Positions 1-6,001 of a DNA stretch of 7,562 nucleotides are shown in pieces (positions within the stretch are counted from its first letter, which is position 1; each line of letters opens with the position of its first letter). Source of the DNA: Chloroflexota bacterium (GTDB taxonomy: Bacteria > Chloroflexota > Anaerolineae > Caldilineales > Caldilineaceae); NCBI GenBank assembly GCA_003577365.1, contig QEUY01000396.1:1-7562 (forward strand), given 5' to 3'. The notes under the pieces were generated by a model that was not told the origin of the DNA, searched no databases, and was given only the letters and a program-made list of their open reading frames with translations. Both the position numbers and the translations under genes were made by a program.

Positions 1-1088
1 TTCATCAGCGCCTGCTGCAAGCGTGACGGGTCGGCGCGCACGGTCAGCGACTGCGCCTCGCAGACCAGCTCGAGCCGGATATGTTCGGGCAGTGTACGCT
101 GCCACAGCTTCATCATCTCCTTGACAAAGGGCACCATGTCGAGCGTGATCCGCTCCATGCTTGAGCGCCGGCTGAAGTCCAAAATCTGCTCGACCAAATT
201 GGCGGCGTGGACCGCCTGCTGATAGATCGTCGCCAGGTGGCGCTGCTGAACCTCGCTCTGCGCCGTCAACTGGAGCATTTGGGTGTAGAGCATGATCACC
301 GCCAAGATGTTGTTGAAGTCATGCGCGATGCCTGCGGCCATCTGCCCCACGACCACCAACCGCTCCTGCTGCTGGATCTGCTCCTCGCTGCGCCGCCGCT
401 CGGTGATGTCTTGCACCATGCCGAACAGCCGCACGGCTCGGCCCGTTTCGTCATAAATGGCATAGCCGCGCTCATGGACGATGCGCACGCTGCCGTCGGG
501 ACGCAACACCCGGTGTTCATAGTTTAACGGGATGCGCTGTTCTAGAACCTCTTGGTCCTTTTGGCGCACAAAGGCCAGGTCGTCGGGGTGTACAACCGTA
601 TAGAAGAAGTCCCCGCGCCCGTCGAAAGTGTCGGGCGAGACGCCAAAGATGCGAAAGGTCTCGTCGGACCAGGTGAGCCGGTCGTGGACCAGGTCCACGC
701 TCCAACTGCCCACTTGGGCCACGCGCTGCGCTTCGGCCAGGTCGGCGTTGGCGCGGCGCAGTTCGGCGGTGCGTTCATACAGGTCGGCGTTGGCGCGGCG
801 CAGCGCCTCAGCTTGTCTGCTCATGGCCTGATAGGCGCGGCGCATCTCGCGGATGCTCCAGGTGCGCTCAAGATAGAGCAACACCGCGGTGGCCGCCACA
901 AAGAGCCAGCCTTTGTAGGTCTGCATCCGGATAAACTGGGCAGTATCTGCGGCAAACATCCATAAGACCTGGTCGGAGAGCCAGATCCAAAGGCAGGCGA
1001 CCAGTGTATAGAGCGCGGCCAAGCGGAGGGCGCTTAATCGGGGGAGATTTGGGCTGTCTACCACTTGCTCCGCCGGAGTGGAGTCCAT
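1..1088 (-). CDS. PAS-domain sensor histidine kinase (partial, C-terminus beyond the left edge)
   Basis: Inner-membrane sensor kinase of a two-component system. The frame is open from the ATG at 1088 to the window edge (362 residues). Residues about 20-45 and 60-73 are two membrane segments flanking a short outside loop; the second carries QTYKGWLFV, a pattern I know from the N-terminus of other PAS kinases and cyclases. A coiled linker (about 78-122) contains LRRANADL twice. A PAS/PAC domain follows (about 123-235; HPDD and RPDGSVR motifs, ending DITERRR). The phosphoacceptor H-box is GIAHDFNNIL with His256. The sequence stops at QQALMN, where the N-box of the ATPase domain begins, so the ATP-binding half is outside the window. 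GAGG lies 7 nt before the ATG and supports the start. The partner regulator and the signal are unknown. Family is clear; the ligand is not. Confidence 0.9.
   Translation of the reverse strand, partial: MDSTPAEQVVDSPNLPRLSALRLAALYTLVACLWIWLSDQVLWMFAADTAQFIRMQTYKGWLFVAATAVLLYLERTWSIREMRRAYQAMSRQAEALRRANADLYERTAELRRANADLAEAQRVAQVGSWSVDLVHDRLTWSDETFRIFGVSPDTFDGRGDFFYTVVHPDDLAFVRQKDQEVLEQRIPLNYEHRVLRPDGSVRIVHERGYAIYDETGRAVRLFGMVQDITERRRSEEQIQQQERLVVVGQMAAGIAHDFNNILAVIMLYTQMLQLTAQSEVQQRHLATIYQQAVHAANLVEQILDFSRRSSMERITLDMVPFVKEMMKLWQRTLPEHIRLELVCEAQSLTVRADPSRLQQALM
738..803. repeat. 24-bp direct repeat inside the kinase linker
   Basis: Two identical 24-bp copies at 738-761 and 780-803, with starts 42 bp apart. 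They encode LRRANADL twice in the kinase coiled coil. The offset of 14 codons equals two heptads, so the copies keep the helical phase of a signalling linker. Confidence 0.75.
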
Positions 1089-1194
1089 GCCAAAACCTCG
1101 CTAGCGGGGGAACTGCCGGGCGTTCTGCACTGCCGTGTTCAGGCTGGCAGCGTCCAGAACTGTATTGGGCTTGTCTGTCTTCTATCCGAGCCTT

Positions 1195-1203
1195 ATCTTA
1201 CCA
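1195..1203 (-). promoter_or_regulatory. Candidate extended -10 promoter for the sensor kinase
   Basis: Read on the minus strand this is TGGTAAGAT, an extended -10 form (TGn followed by TAAGAT, 4 of 6 matches to consensus), about 105 bp before the kinase start. No convincing -35 lies 16-18 bp upstream. It is the best promoter-like sequence between the kinase and the transporter operon, but the match is weak. Confidence 0.25.
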
Positions 1204-1284
1204 TAGGCCGGGCGCGAAGATCACCTCTGAGCAGGGCAGCGAATGCCGCGTGGGTTCCGCCGGGCGCAGCGCCGGGCAGGGAGA

Positions 1285-1320
1285 CAGAAGAGCGGCGCCC
1301 TTGGGGACGCCGCTCTTCTG
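1285..1320 (-). terminator. Perfect 13-bp hairpin after the ABC operon, probable terminator
   Basis: Bases 1285-1297 and 1308-1320 are exact reverse complements and enclose a 10-nt loop (1298-1307). The stem begins 30 bp past the stop codon of the last permease gene, where a terminator would sit. There is no T-run on either strand after the stem, so it is not a textbook intrinsic terminator; it could instead act as an RNA-stabilising 3' structure. Confidence 0.55.
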
Positions 1321-1349
1321 CATAGGAAAGGAGATTGGGGAAATTCGGG

Positions 1350-2177
1350 CTATCCTTTGAGCGCGCCTGCCAGTAGACCGCGCATAAACAGTTTGCCCAA
1401 CGCCAGGTAGACGATAATCGTCGGCAGCGCCGCGATGAGCGCGGCGGACATCTGCACGTTCCAGTCGACCGAGTAGCTACCCGCGACGTTTTTTACCGCC
1501 ACGTTGACCGGTGCGAGAATCGGGTTGCTGAGCACGACGAGACCGATCAGATAGTCGTTCCAGATCGAGGTGAACTGCCAGAGCAGCACCACGGCAAACG
1601 CGGGCATGGAGATGGGCAACAGGATCCAGCGGTAGAGGCCAAAGAAGCCGCAGCCGTCGATCTTGCCGGCGTCCAGGAGTTCATTGGGGATGCCGGTGTA
1701 GTAGCCGCGGAAGAGCAGGGCGGTGATCGGGATGCCGAAGATGCAGTGGGTCAGGATCAGCCCGACGAGGCTTCCGTAGAGATGCAGGGCTTGCAGCGTC
1801 AACACCAAGGGAATGAGGATGCCCTGATAGGGCAAGAACATGCCCACCAAAAAGAGGATAAAGAGTGTGTCCGCGCCCTTAAAGCGCCATTTAGCGAAGA
1901 TATAGCCGTTGATCGAGCCAATCATCGAAGAGATGAGCGCGGCCGGAATGGTGATCATCATGCTGTTCTTGAAGTTGGGCGATACCAGCTTCCAAGCCTG
2001 GGTGAAACTGCCGAAATACAACCCGTTCGGCAGTTCCCACATCCGCGTCTCATTGACGTCCTGGAAAGGTTTCAACCCGGTGATGATCAACACATAGATG
2101 GGCATGGCATAGAAGGCGGCGAAGGCGAGCAGCACCAGGTAGATGGCGCTGCGCGTCCAGATTCGTTGGAGGTTCAT
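1350..2177 (-). CDS. Sugar ABC transporter permease, MalG type (CUT1 family)
   Basis: Second membrane subunit of a carbohydrate importer; it pairs with the MalF-type permease to form the channel. At 275 residues it has normal MalG-family length with six hydrophobic segments (about 10-32, 72-93, 103-125, 135-157, 184-203 and 245-262). The cytoplasmic EAA loop that docks the ATPase reads ELLDAGKIDG at 166-175, with the usual IDG end. The C-terminus GLLAGALKG is typical of the family. The start ATG at 2177 overlaps the stop of the upstream permease by 4 bp (ATGA), and GGAG lies about 8 nt before it, so translation is probably coupled. No ATPase gene follows; such importers commonly share an MsmK-like ATPase encoded elsewhere. 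The substrate cannot be read from this subunit alone. Confidence 0.93.
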   Translation of the reverse strand: MNLQRIWTRSAIYLVLLAFAAFYAMPIYVLIITGLKPFQDVNETRMWELPNGLYFGSFTQAWKLVSPNFKNSMMITIPAALISSMIGSINGYIFAKWRFKGADTLFILFLVGMFLPYQGILIPLVLTLQALHLYGSLVGLILTHCIFGIPITALLFRGYYTGIPNELLDAGKIDGCGFFGLYRWILLPISMPAFAVVLLWQFTSIWNDYLIGLVVLSNPILAPVNVAVKNVAGSYSVDWNVQMSAALIAALPTIIVYLALGKLFMRGLLAGALKG

Positions 2178-3067
2178 CGCTCAGACTCCCGCTGCATGCT
2201 CATCAGATACGGGACCACCAGGAAGATCGCGAGGAGCAGCATAACGGAGCCGATGGTTGCGCCCAACGAGAAGCGGTAGGCGTTGAACGTGGTTTGGTAC
2301 ATGTTGAGCGCCAGCGTGTCGAGCGAATTGCCCGGCCCAGGACCGCCCATGGACGCCACCACATCAAAGACGCGGATCGCGTTCATGCCGGTCAAGACGA
2401 CGGCGGTAAAGGTCACCGGCATCAGCAAGGGGATGATGATGTACCGGTAGCTGGCCCACGTCCCGGCCCCGTCGATGGCGGCCGCCTCCCGCAACTCATA
2501 CAGATAGAGCGCCATGACATAGCCGGAAAACTGCCAGGCTGCGGCGATCGTGATGGCCCAGATGCCGTACTCGATACTCGAATGCCAGCTTGGCCGGAAC
2601 CAGCCCATGCCGATCTTGGCGAAGAGCAGATTGACGCCGGTGGACGGCTGCATGAGCCACTGCCAAGTCACGCCCGTGACGATCCCGCTGACGGCAAAGG
2701 GAAAGATGAACAGGGTACGGAAGAATGCCTCGCCCTTAATCTTCTGATCCAGCAGTGACGCCAGCACGAACCCGACGATGATACACTGGCTCATGAAGCC
2801 GATGGCGTAGAACACCAGGTTCCGCATGTCCATATAGAAGCGGCGCTCGCCGAACAGTCGCGTCCAGTTCTTCAGCCCCACAAAGGTGAAGTCGACGACC
2901 GAACTCTTCCAGTCCGTCACCGAGATGTAGAATGTCCAGGCGATGAACCCATAGACGAAGACCGCGACCGCGATGATCGAAGGCAGGATCACCAAGACGG
3001 CGAGCAACATGTCGCTGCGTAGCCAGCGCCATCGTCTACGGGCAGGATAGGTGATCTCGGCTTGCAA
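2174..3067 (-). CDS. Sugar ABC transporter permease, MalF/UgpA type (CUT1 family)
   Basis: First membrane subunit of the importer, 297 residues with six predicted membrane segments (about 19-45, 86-107, 118-138, 166-189, 212-232 and 269-289). The EAA loop is clear: REAAAIDGAGTWASYRYI, with Glu194 and Gly200. The start is uncertain. The frame opens with TTG at 3067, immediately preceded by an in-frame TGA, so nothing upstream is possible. This start overlaps the binding-protein gene by 32 bp. The only other nearby start is the ATG at 3010 (residue 20), which would remove the basic stretch ARRRWRWLR that normally precedes the first membrane helix and has no good ribosome site. I keep TTG. The odd junction may mark a small deletion between the two genes. 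Confidence 0.9.
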   Translation of the reverse strand: MQAEITYPARRRWRWLRSDMLLAVLVILPSIIAVAVFVYGFIAWTFYISVTDWKSSVVDFTFVGLKNWTRLFGERRFYMDMRNLVFYAIGFMSQCIIVGFVLASLLDQKIKGEAFFRTLFIFPFAVSGIVTGVTWQWLMQPSTGVNLLFAKIGMGWFRPSWHSSIEYGIWAITIAAAWQFSGYVMALYLYELREAAAIDGAGTWASYRYIIIPLLMPVTFTAVVLTGMNAIRVFDVVASMGGPGPGNSLDTLALNMYQTTFNAYRFSLGATIGSVMLLLAIFLVVPYLMSMQRESER

Positions 3068-4325
3068 TCATGTCGTTCAGCACCTGGTCGTAGTCCACCA
3101 AGAAGCTCTGCTTGGCGGCCGCGCCGTGCTGGAGGCTGCCGACTAGGGTATCGACCTTCCAGTCTTCCATGGCCGATAACTGGTACTCATCGTACAGACT
3201 CGTGTCGGCATCGGTGCGCGCCGGGATCGAGCCCTTGATCGGGTTGAAGGCATCCTGGCCCTCCTTGGAGCCGCAAACCTTCAGCCAGGCGAGCGCATTG
3301 TCGCTGTACTTCACGCCCTTGGGCAGGCCGAAGGAGTCGGACAACAGCAGGTAGATGCCGTCGGTGCCGGGGCTGGGCGCCCATCTGTAATCCTTGAACT
3401 CCTTGGACTTGAAGTAGCCATGCAGCCAGTCGCCGCTGATCATCATGAACGGGCCATCGTCGTTCATCATGACATCGTTGACAGCCGTACCGCTTTGGCT
3501 CAAGTAGTCGGGCTGGGCGTAGTCATAGAGCCGGTTCATGATGTCCAGCGCCTGGGTCATGCGCTCGTCGGACCAATCCAGGGTGCCGTCAAACAGCTTG
3601 GGCCAGTCCGCTGCGCCATAGACCGCCAAGATGACGGATTCCATCGTGTGGCCGTTGCCACCGCCGCCAGCGCCGGCGAGAGCAATCGCCGGGATGCCCT
3701 GGGCCTTCCACGCTTCCGCCATCTCAAAGAACTCATCCCAAGTGGCGGGCGGTTCGCTGGCGCCGATGGCCTCGAGCTTGGAGGGGCGGTACCACATGAT
3801 GTTGGAACGGTGAATGTTGACGGGTACGGACCAGGGATGGCCGTCGTAAAGGATGACGTTCATCAGGTCGGCGGGGAAGACGTCGGCGTAGCCTTCCTGT
3901 TCGTAAAGCTCATCCAGGGGCTCCATGCGACCGGCGATCACATGGCTGTCGATCAACTCACGGCCCAGGTGGACCTGGAAGCTCTCGGGCGGATCGCCAC
4001 CCATCATACGGGTCTCGAGCAGCGCCTTCATCTCGCCGCCCTGACCGGCGCCCTGCGCGGCTACGGCGGCGTTGATGATCTCGACGCCCGGATTGTCTCG
4101 CTTGTAGATCTCAAACATGTTGTTGAGACCTTCAACCTCACCACCGGCAGTCCACCATGAAAAGATCTCCAATTTGCCGGCATCGCCTGCCGCCGCGGGC
4201 GCTTCAGCCGCAGGCGCAGCGCCTGGAGCCGCGACGGGCGCGGCGCAGGCCGCGAGGAAGGCCGCGCTGGCGCTGAACCCGGCAAACTTCAGAAATTGAC
4301 GTCGGTTGAACGTTGCATTGGACAT
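3036..4325 (-). CDS. Sugar-binding lipoprotein of the ABC importer (extracellular binding protein family 1, glucose-binding-like)
   Basis: Captures sugar outside the membrane and delivers it to the permeases. It has 429 residues from the ATG at 4325, supported by AAAGGAG about 10 nt upstream; the frame extends to 4484 but that part looks non-coding. The N-terminus NRRQFLKFAG resembles a twin-arginine signal and is followed by a lipobox ending LAAC, with lipid-anchored Cys27, then an Ala/Pro linker to about residue 50. The mature part starts KLEIFSWW (Trp57, Trp58) and contains NIHRSN, WAPSPGTDG, LSDSFGLPKG and GSKEGQDAFNPIKGSIPAR. From memory these match the Thermus glucose/galactose-binding protein closely, so glucose or a related sugar is the likely ligand (inference). 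The last helix is short: after NDMIASRD only HLSCP remains, roughly 14 residues fewer than I expect, and the end overlaps the permease gene. Confidence 0.9.
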   Translation of the reverse strand: MSNATFNRRQFLKFAGFSASAAFLAACAAPVAAPGAAPAAEAPAAAGDAGKLEIFSWWTAGGEVEGLNNMFEIYKRDNPGVEIINAAVAAQGAGQGGEMKALLETRMMGGDPPESFQVHLGRELIDSHVIAGRMEPLDELYEQEGYADVFPADLMNVILYDGHPWSVPVNIHRSNIMWYRPSKLEAIGASEPPATWDEFFEMAEAWKAQGIPAIALAGAGGGGNGHTMESVILAVYGAADWPKLFDGTLDWSDERMTQALDIMNRLYDYAQPDYLSQSGTAVNDVMMNDDGPFMMISGDWLHGYFKSKEFKDYRWAPSPGTDGIYLLLSDSFGLPKGVKYSDNALAWLKVCGSKEGQDAFNPIKGSIPARTDADTSLYDEYQLSAMEDWKVDTLVGSLQHGAAAKQSFLVDYDQVLNDMIASRDHLSCP

Positions 4326-4565
4326 AGGTCCACGTCTCCTTTGACAACAACGAAAGTGGGTGCCGATATTAAATTGTGGAGTGCACAAACTGGGAGCATG
4401 CACAGCGGCTGGGGCCGCTGCCAGAAAGCAGGTGGGCCGGTACGGAGCGAATTGGCCTTGCCGTCTAGCACAACTATTTACCACAGTTTGAGCGACGGCG
4501 CAAGTCGCAAAACGCTTGTCCCCGTTCGCTTAGCTGCGCCGCCAATTCCGGCCCTGTCTCCCCTG
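4326..4565 (-). promoter_or_regulatory. Leader region of the sugar ABC operon
   Basis: This 240-bp gap should hold the operon promoter. Seen directly: a ribosome site (AAAGGAG on the minus strand, about 4336-4342); an AT-rich stretch around 4368-4376 reading TTTAAT/TAATAT on the minus strand, a possible -10 without a matching -35; an interrupted inverted repeat GTGCA...TGCAC (4381-4385 and 4399-4403); and a 7-bp stem with a 4-nt loop (4403-4409 with 4414-4420). I could not identify a convincing regulator operator. Confidence 0.3.
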
Positions 4566-4900
4566 CTAGGCGTTGGCCGCCGCCAACTGGCCGGCGGTTT
4601 CGCATGGCAGCACGCCGCGCGTCGCCAGCTTCATCAACGGCATGTCCAGCACAAAGCCCTCGACCATGCGCGCCGTCACCTCGTCCGCCAGCGCGCCCGC
4701 CGTGGGGAAACAGGTGGCGGGAGGCTGTCGCCCATCCCCAGCTCGTCGCTCTTGGGCGCTTTGCGCACGCCGTGCGGCCCGTCGGCCAGCCAGATCGACG
4801 GGATGCCCAGCCGCTCGATGGGCTGTGTTGTCCAGAGGTCGCGCCCGATGGTGAGCGCGGCCTTTTCCACCAGGGTCATCTGCGCCAGCAACGGCGCATC
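4566..4900 (-). pseudogene. Remnant of a glycoside hydrolase family 3 beta-glucosidase
   Basis: An intact GH3 beta-glucosidase hydrolyses terminal beta-linked glucose and is usually 700-850 residues long; only about 110 remain. From about 4891 one minus-strand frame reads LLAQMTLVEKAALT, IERLGIPSIWLADGPHGVRK and ELGMGDS, the characteristic GH3 N-terminus. Near 4718 the similarity jumps to another frame, which continues PATCFPTAGALA, so about one base has been lost. Around 4686 it passes directly to VTARMVEGFVLDMPLMKL and ends at TAG (4566-4568), which resembles the extreme C-terminus of such enzymes. The middle, including the catalytic Asp region, is missing. No native start codon remains: a dispersed repeat abuts the 5' end. 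It lies on the same strand just upstream of the sugar importer, suggesting an old beta-glucoside locus. The N-terminal identification is strong, the C-terminal one moderate. Confidence 0.82.
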
Positions 4901-4902
4901 TC

Positions 4903-4937
4903 TCTTCTTTGCGTCCTTCGCGTCCTCTGCGGTGAAC
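4903..4937. repeat. Dispersed short repeat of the TAEDAKDAKK-coding type
   Basis: The plus strand has near-repeats of a 9-mer, gcgtccttc then gcgtcctct then gcggtgaac (4911-4937), preceded by a T/C-rich tract. Read on the minus strand it gives FTAEDAKDAKKR. From general knowledge, almost identical short segments recur in intergenic regions and gene edges of many unrelated bacteria and give rise to spurious small proteins rich in AEDAEDAEK. Here it sits exactly where the start of the GH3 remnant should be. Its function and mode of spread are unknown. Confidence 0.65.
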
Positions 4938-4970
4938 TCTTCTGGTAAGGCTGTGTTGTCGCACCGTGGT

Positions 4971-5000
4971 TTGTTTGCGCGCAGCCTTCTGGGGTATCGT
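4971..5000 (+). promoter_or_regulatory. Weak candidate promoter for the NAD+ diphosphatase gene
   Basis: TTGTTT (4971-4976) and TATCGT (4995-5000) are separated by 18 bp and lie about 75 bp before the start codon. The matches are 3 of 6 and 4 of 6 to the -35 and -10 consensus. It is the best candidate in the space between the repeat and the gene, but could be chance. Confidence 0.25.
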
Positions 5001-5073
5001 ATGGGCCAGGGCGCAGGACGCTGCGCCATCGCCGATTTGGCCCCACCGGACCCTAGAACGCTGCCGGAACCCT

Positions 5074-5973
5074 ATGCTCCCAGCCTCTGCCTATCGTTTT
5101 ATCTCGCTCCCCGCGCTGCCTGCCGAGGCAGACGGCCCCGCCTATTGGTTTATCTTCCAGGGCGACAAACTGTTGGTGCATCCCGCCGGCGACGCCGCCG
5201 ACCTGCTCTTGGCGCGCGACCTGCGCGAACTGGGCCTGGCGGCGGCGCTGCGCCGCCTGCCGCTCGGCTATCTGCAAGACGCCGAGGAGCGCCGCATCGC
5301 CTGTTACGCCGCCGAGCTGGACCCGGAAACGCCGCTGCCCAATGGGCTGCTCGCCGACGGGCTGCGCGGTCTCTATCCCCATCTCGGCGATTTCTGGTTT
5401 CAACTGGCGGGCCGCGCCATCCAGATCGTGGATTGGGACCGCACGCATCAGTTTTGCGGGCGCTGCGGCGCGCCGCTGGAGGCTATGCCCAGCGAACGCG
5501 CCAAAAAGTGCCCGGCCTGCGGGCTGGTCGCCTACCCGCGCCTCTCCCCGGCGATCATCATCGCCGTGACGCGCGCCACGCCGGAGGGCAAGCGGCTGTT
5601 GATGGCGCGCAACCACCGCTTTCCGCCGGGGCGTTACAGCATCATCGCCGGGTTTGTCGAACCGGGGGAAACGTTGGAGGAGTGCGCCGCGCGCGAGGTG
5701 ATGGAGGAGGTCGGCATTCAGATCGCCAACGTGCGCTATGTCGCCAGCCAGCCCTGGCCCTTTCCCAACTCGCTCATGCTGGGCTTCACCGCCGACTATG
5801 CGGGTGGGGAGATCGTCTTGGAGGAGAGCGAGATCGCCGACGCCGGCTGGTTTGCCGCCGACGCCATGCCGCAACTGCCGCCCAAGATGAGCATCTCGCG
5901 CCGTCTGATCGACCAGTTTATCGCCGGCAACACGCCGGCGGGCCAAGCACAGCCCGCGCCGCGCGATGGGTAG
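5074..5973 (+). CDS. nudC: NAD+ diphosphatase (NudC-type Nudix hydrolase)
   Basis: Cytosolic enzyme that cleaves NAD(H) to NMN(H) and AMP; members of this family also remove NAD caps from RNA. At 299 residues it has the full family architecture: a variable N-terminal domain (about 1-120), a zinc ribbon with CGRC (Cys128, Cys131) and CPAC (Cys146, Cys149), then the Nudix domain. The Nudix box spans 193-215 and matches GX5EX7REUXEEXGU exactly: Gly193, Glu199, Arg207, Glu208, Glu211, Glu212, Gly214. The motif SQPWPFPNS (225-233) is the hallmark that separates NudC from other Nudix enzymes. The ATG at 5074 is chosen because MLPASAYRF begins the domain-like sequence; the frame extends upstream to a GTG at 4966, but that segment is not protein-like. 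The ribosome site is poor. It is a single gene, converging on the E2 gene with 16 bp between stops. Confidence 0.94.
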   Translation: MLPASAYRFISLPALPAEADGPAYWFIFQGDKLLVHPAGDAADLLLARDLRELGLAAALRRLPLGYLQDAEERRIACYAAELDPETPLPNGLLADGLRGLYPHLGDFWFQLAGRAIQIVDWDRTHQFCGRCGAPLEAMPSERAKKCPACGLVAYPRLSPAIIIAVTRATPEGKRLLMARNHRFPPGRYSIIAGFVEPGETLEECAAREVMEEVGIQIANVRYVASQPWPFPNSLMLGFTADYAGGEIVLEESEIADAGWFAADAMPQLPPKMSISRRLIDQFIAGNTPAGQAQPAPRDG

Positions 5974-6001
5974 GCCGCAGCAGGCCGCGCTACCCCATCG
6001 C
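5963..6001. terminator. Hairpin shared by the two convergent gene ends
   Basis: Bases 5963-5973 pair with 5990-6001: eleven pairs with one bulged base (5993). The stem contains the TAG stops of both nudC (5971-5973) and the E2 gene (complement of 5990-5992), which pair with each other. An inner GCC/GGC pairing (5974-5976 with 5983-5985) could extend it. A structure in this position would serve both transcripts as a bidirectional terminator or 3' end. No T-run follows on either strand. Confidence 0.45.

Noticed and set aside
3420..4160. A 246-codon plus-strand open frame opposite the binding-protein gene.
   Set aside because: It is the antisense of a well-supported coding region, with no recognisable motif or ribosome site.
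4326..4484. An N-terminal extension of the binding protein to an ATG at 4484.
   Set aside because: It would place about 53 unrelated residues before a complete lipoprotein signal that has its own ribosome site, and would block membrane export.
4502..4520. A possible LacI-type operator (aaaacgcttgt) upstream of the sugar operon.
   Set aside because: The half-sites are not symmetric about the central CG and no second copy is found, so it is not better than chance.
4566..4964. Two overlapping minus-strand frames (4566-4964 and 4676-5029) taken as separate small genes.
   Set aside because: Each contains a different part of one GH3 sequence, and their upstream portions are the dispersed repeat or shadow sequence; they are pieces of a single pseudogene.
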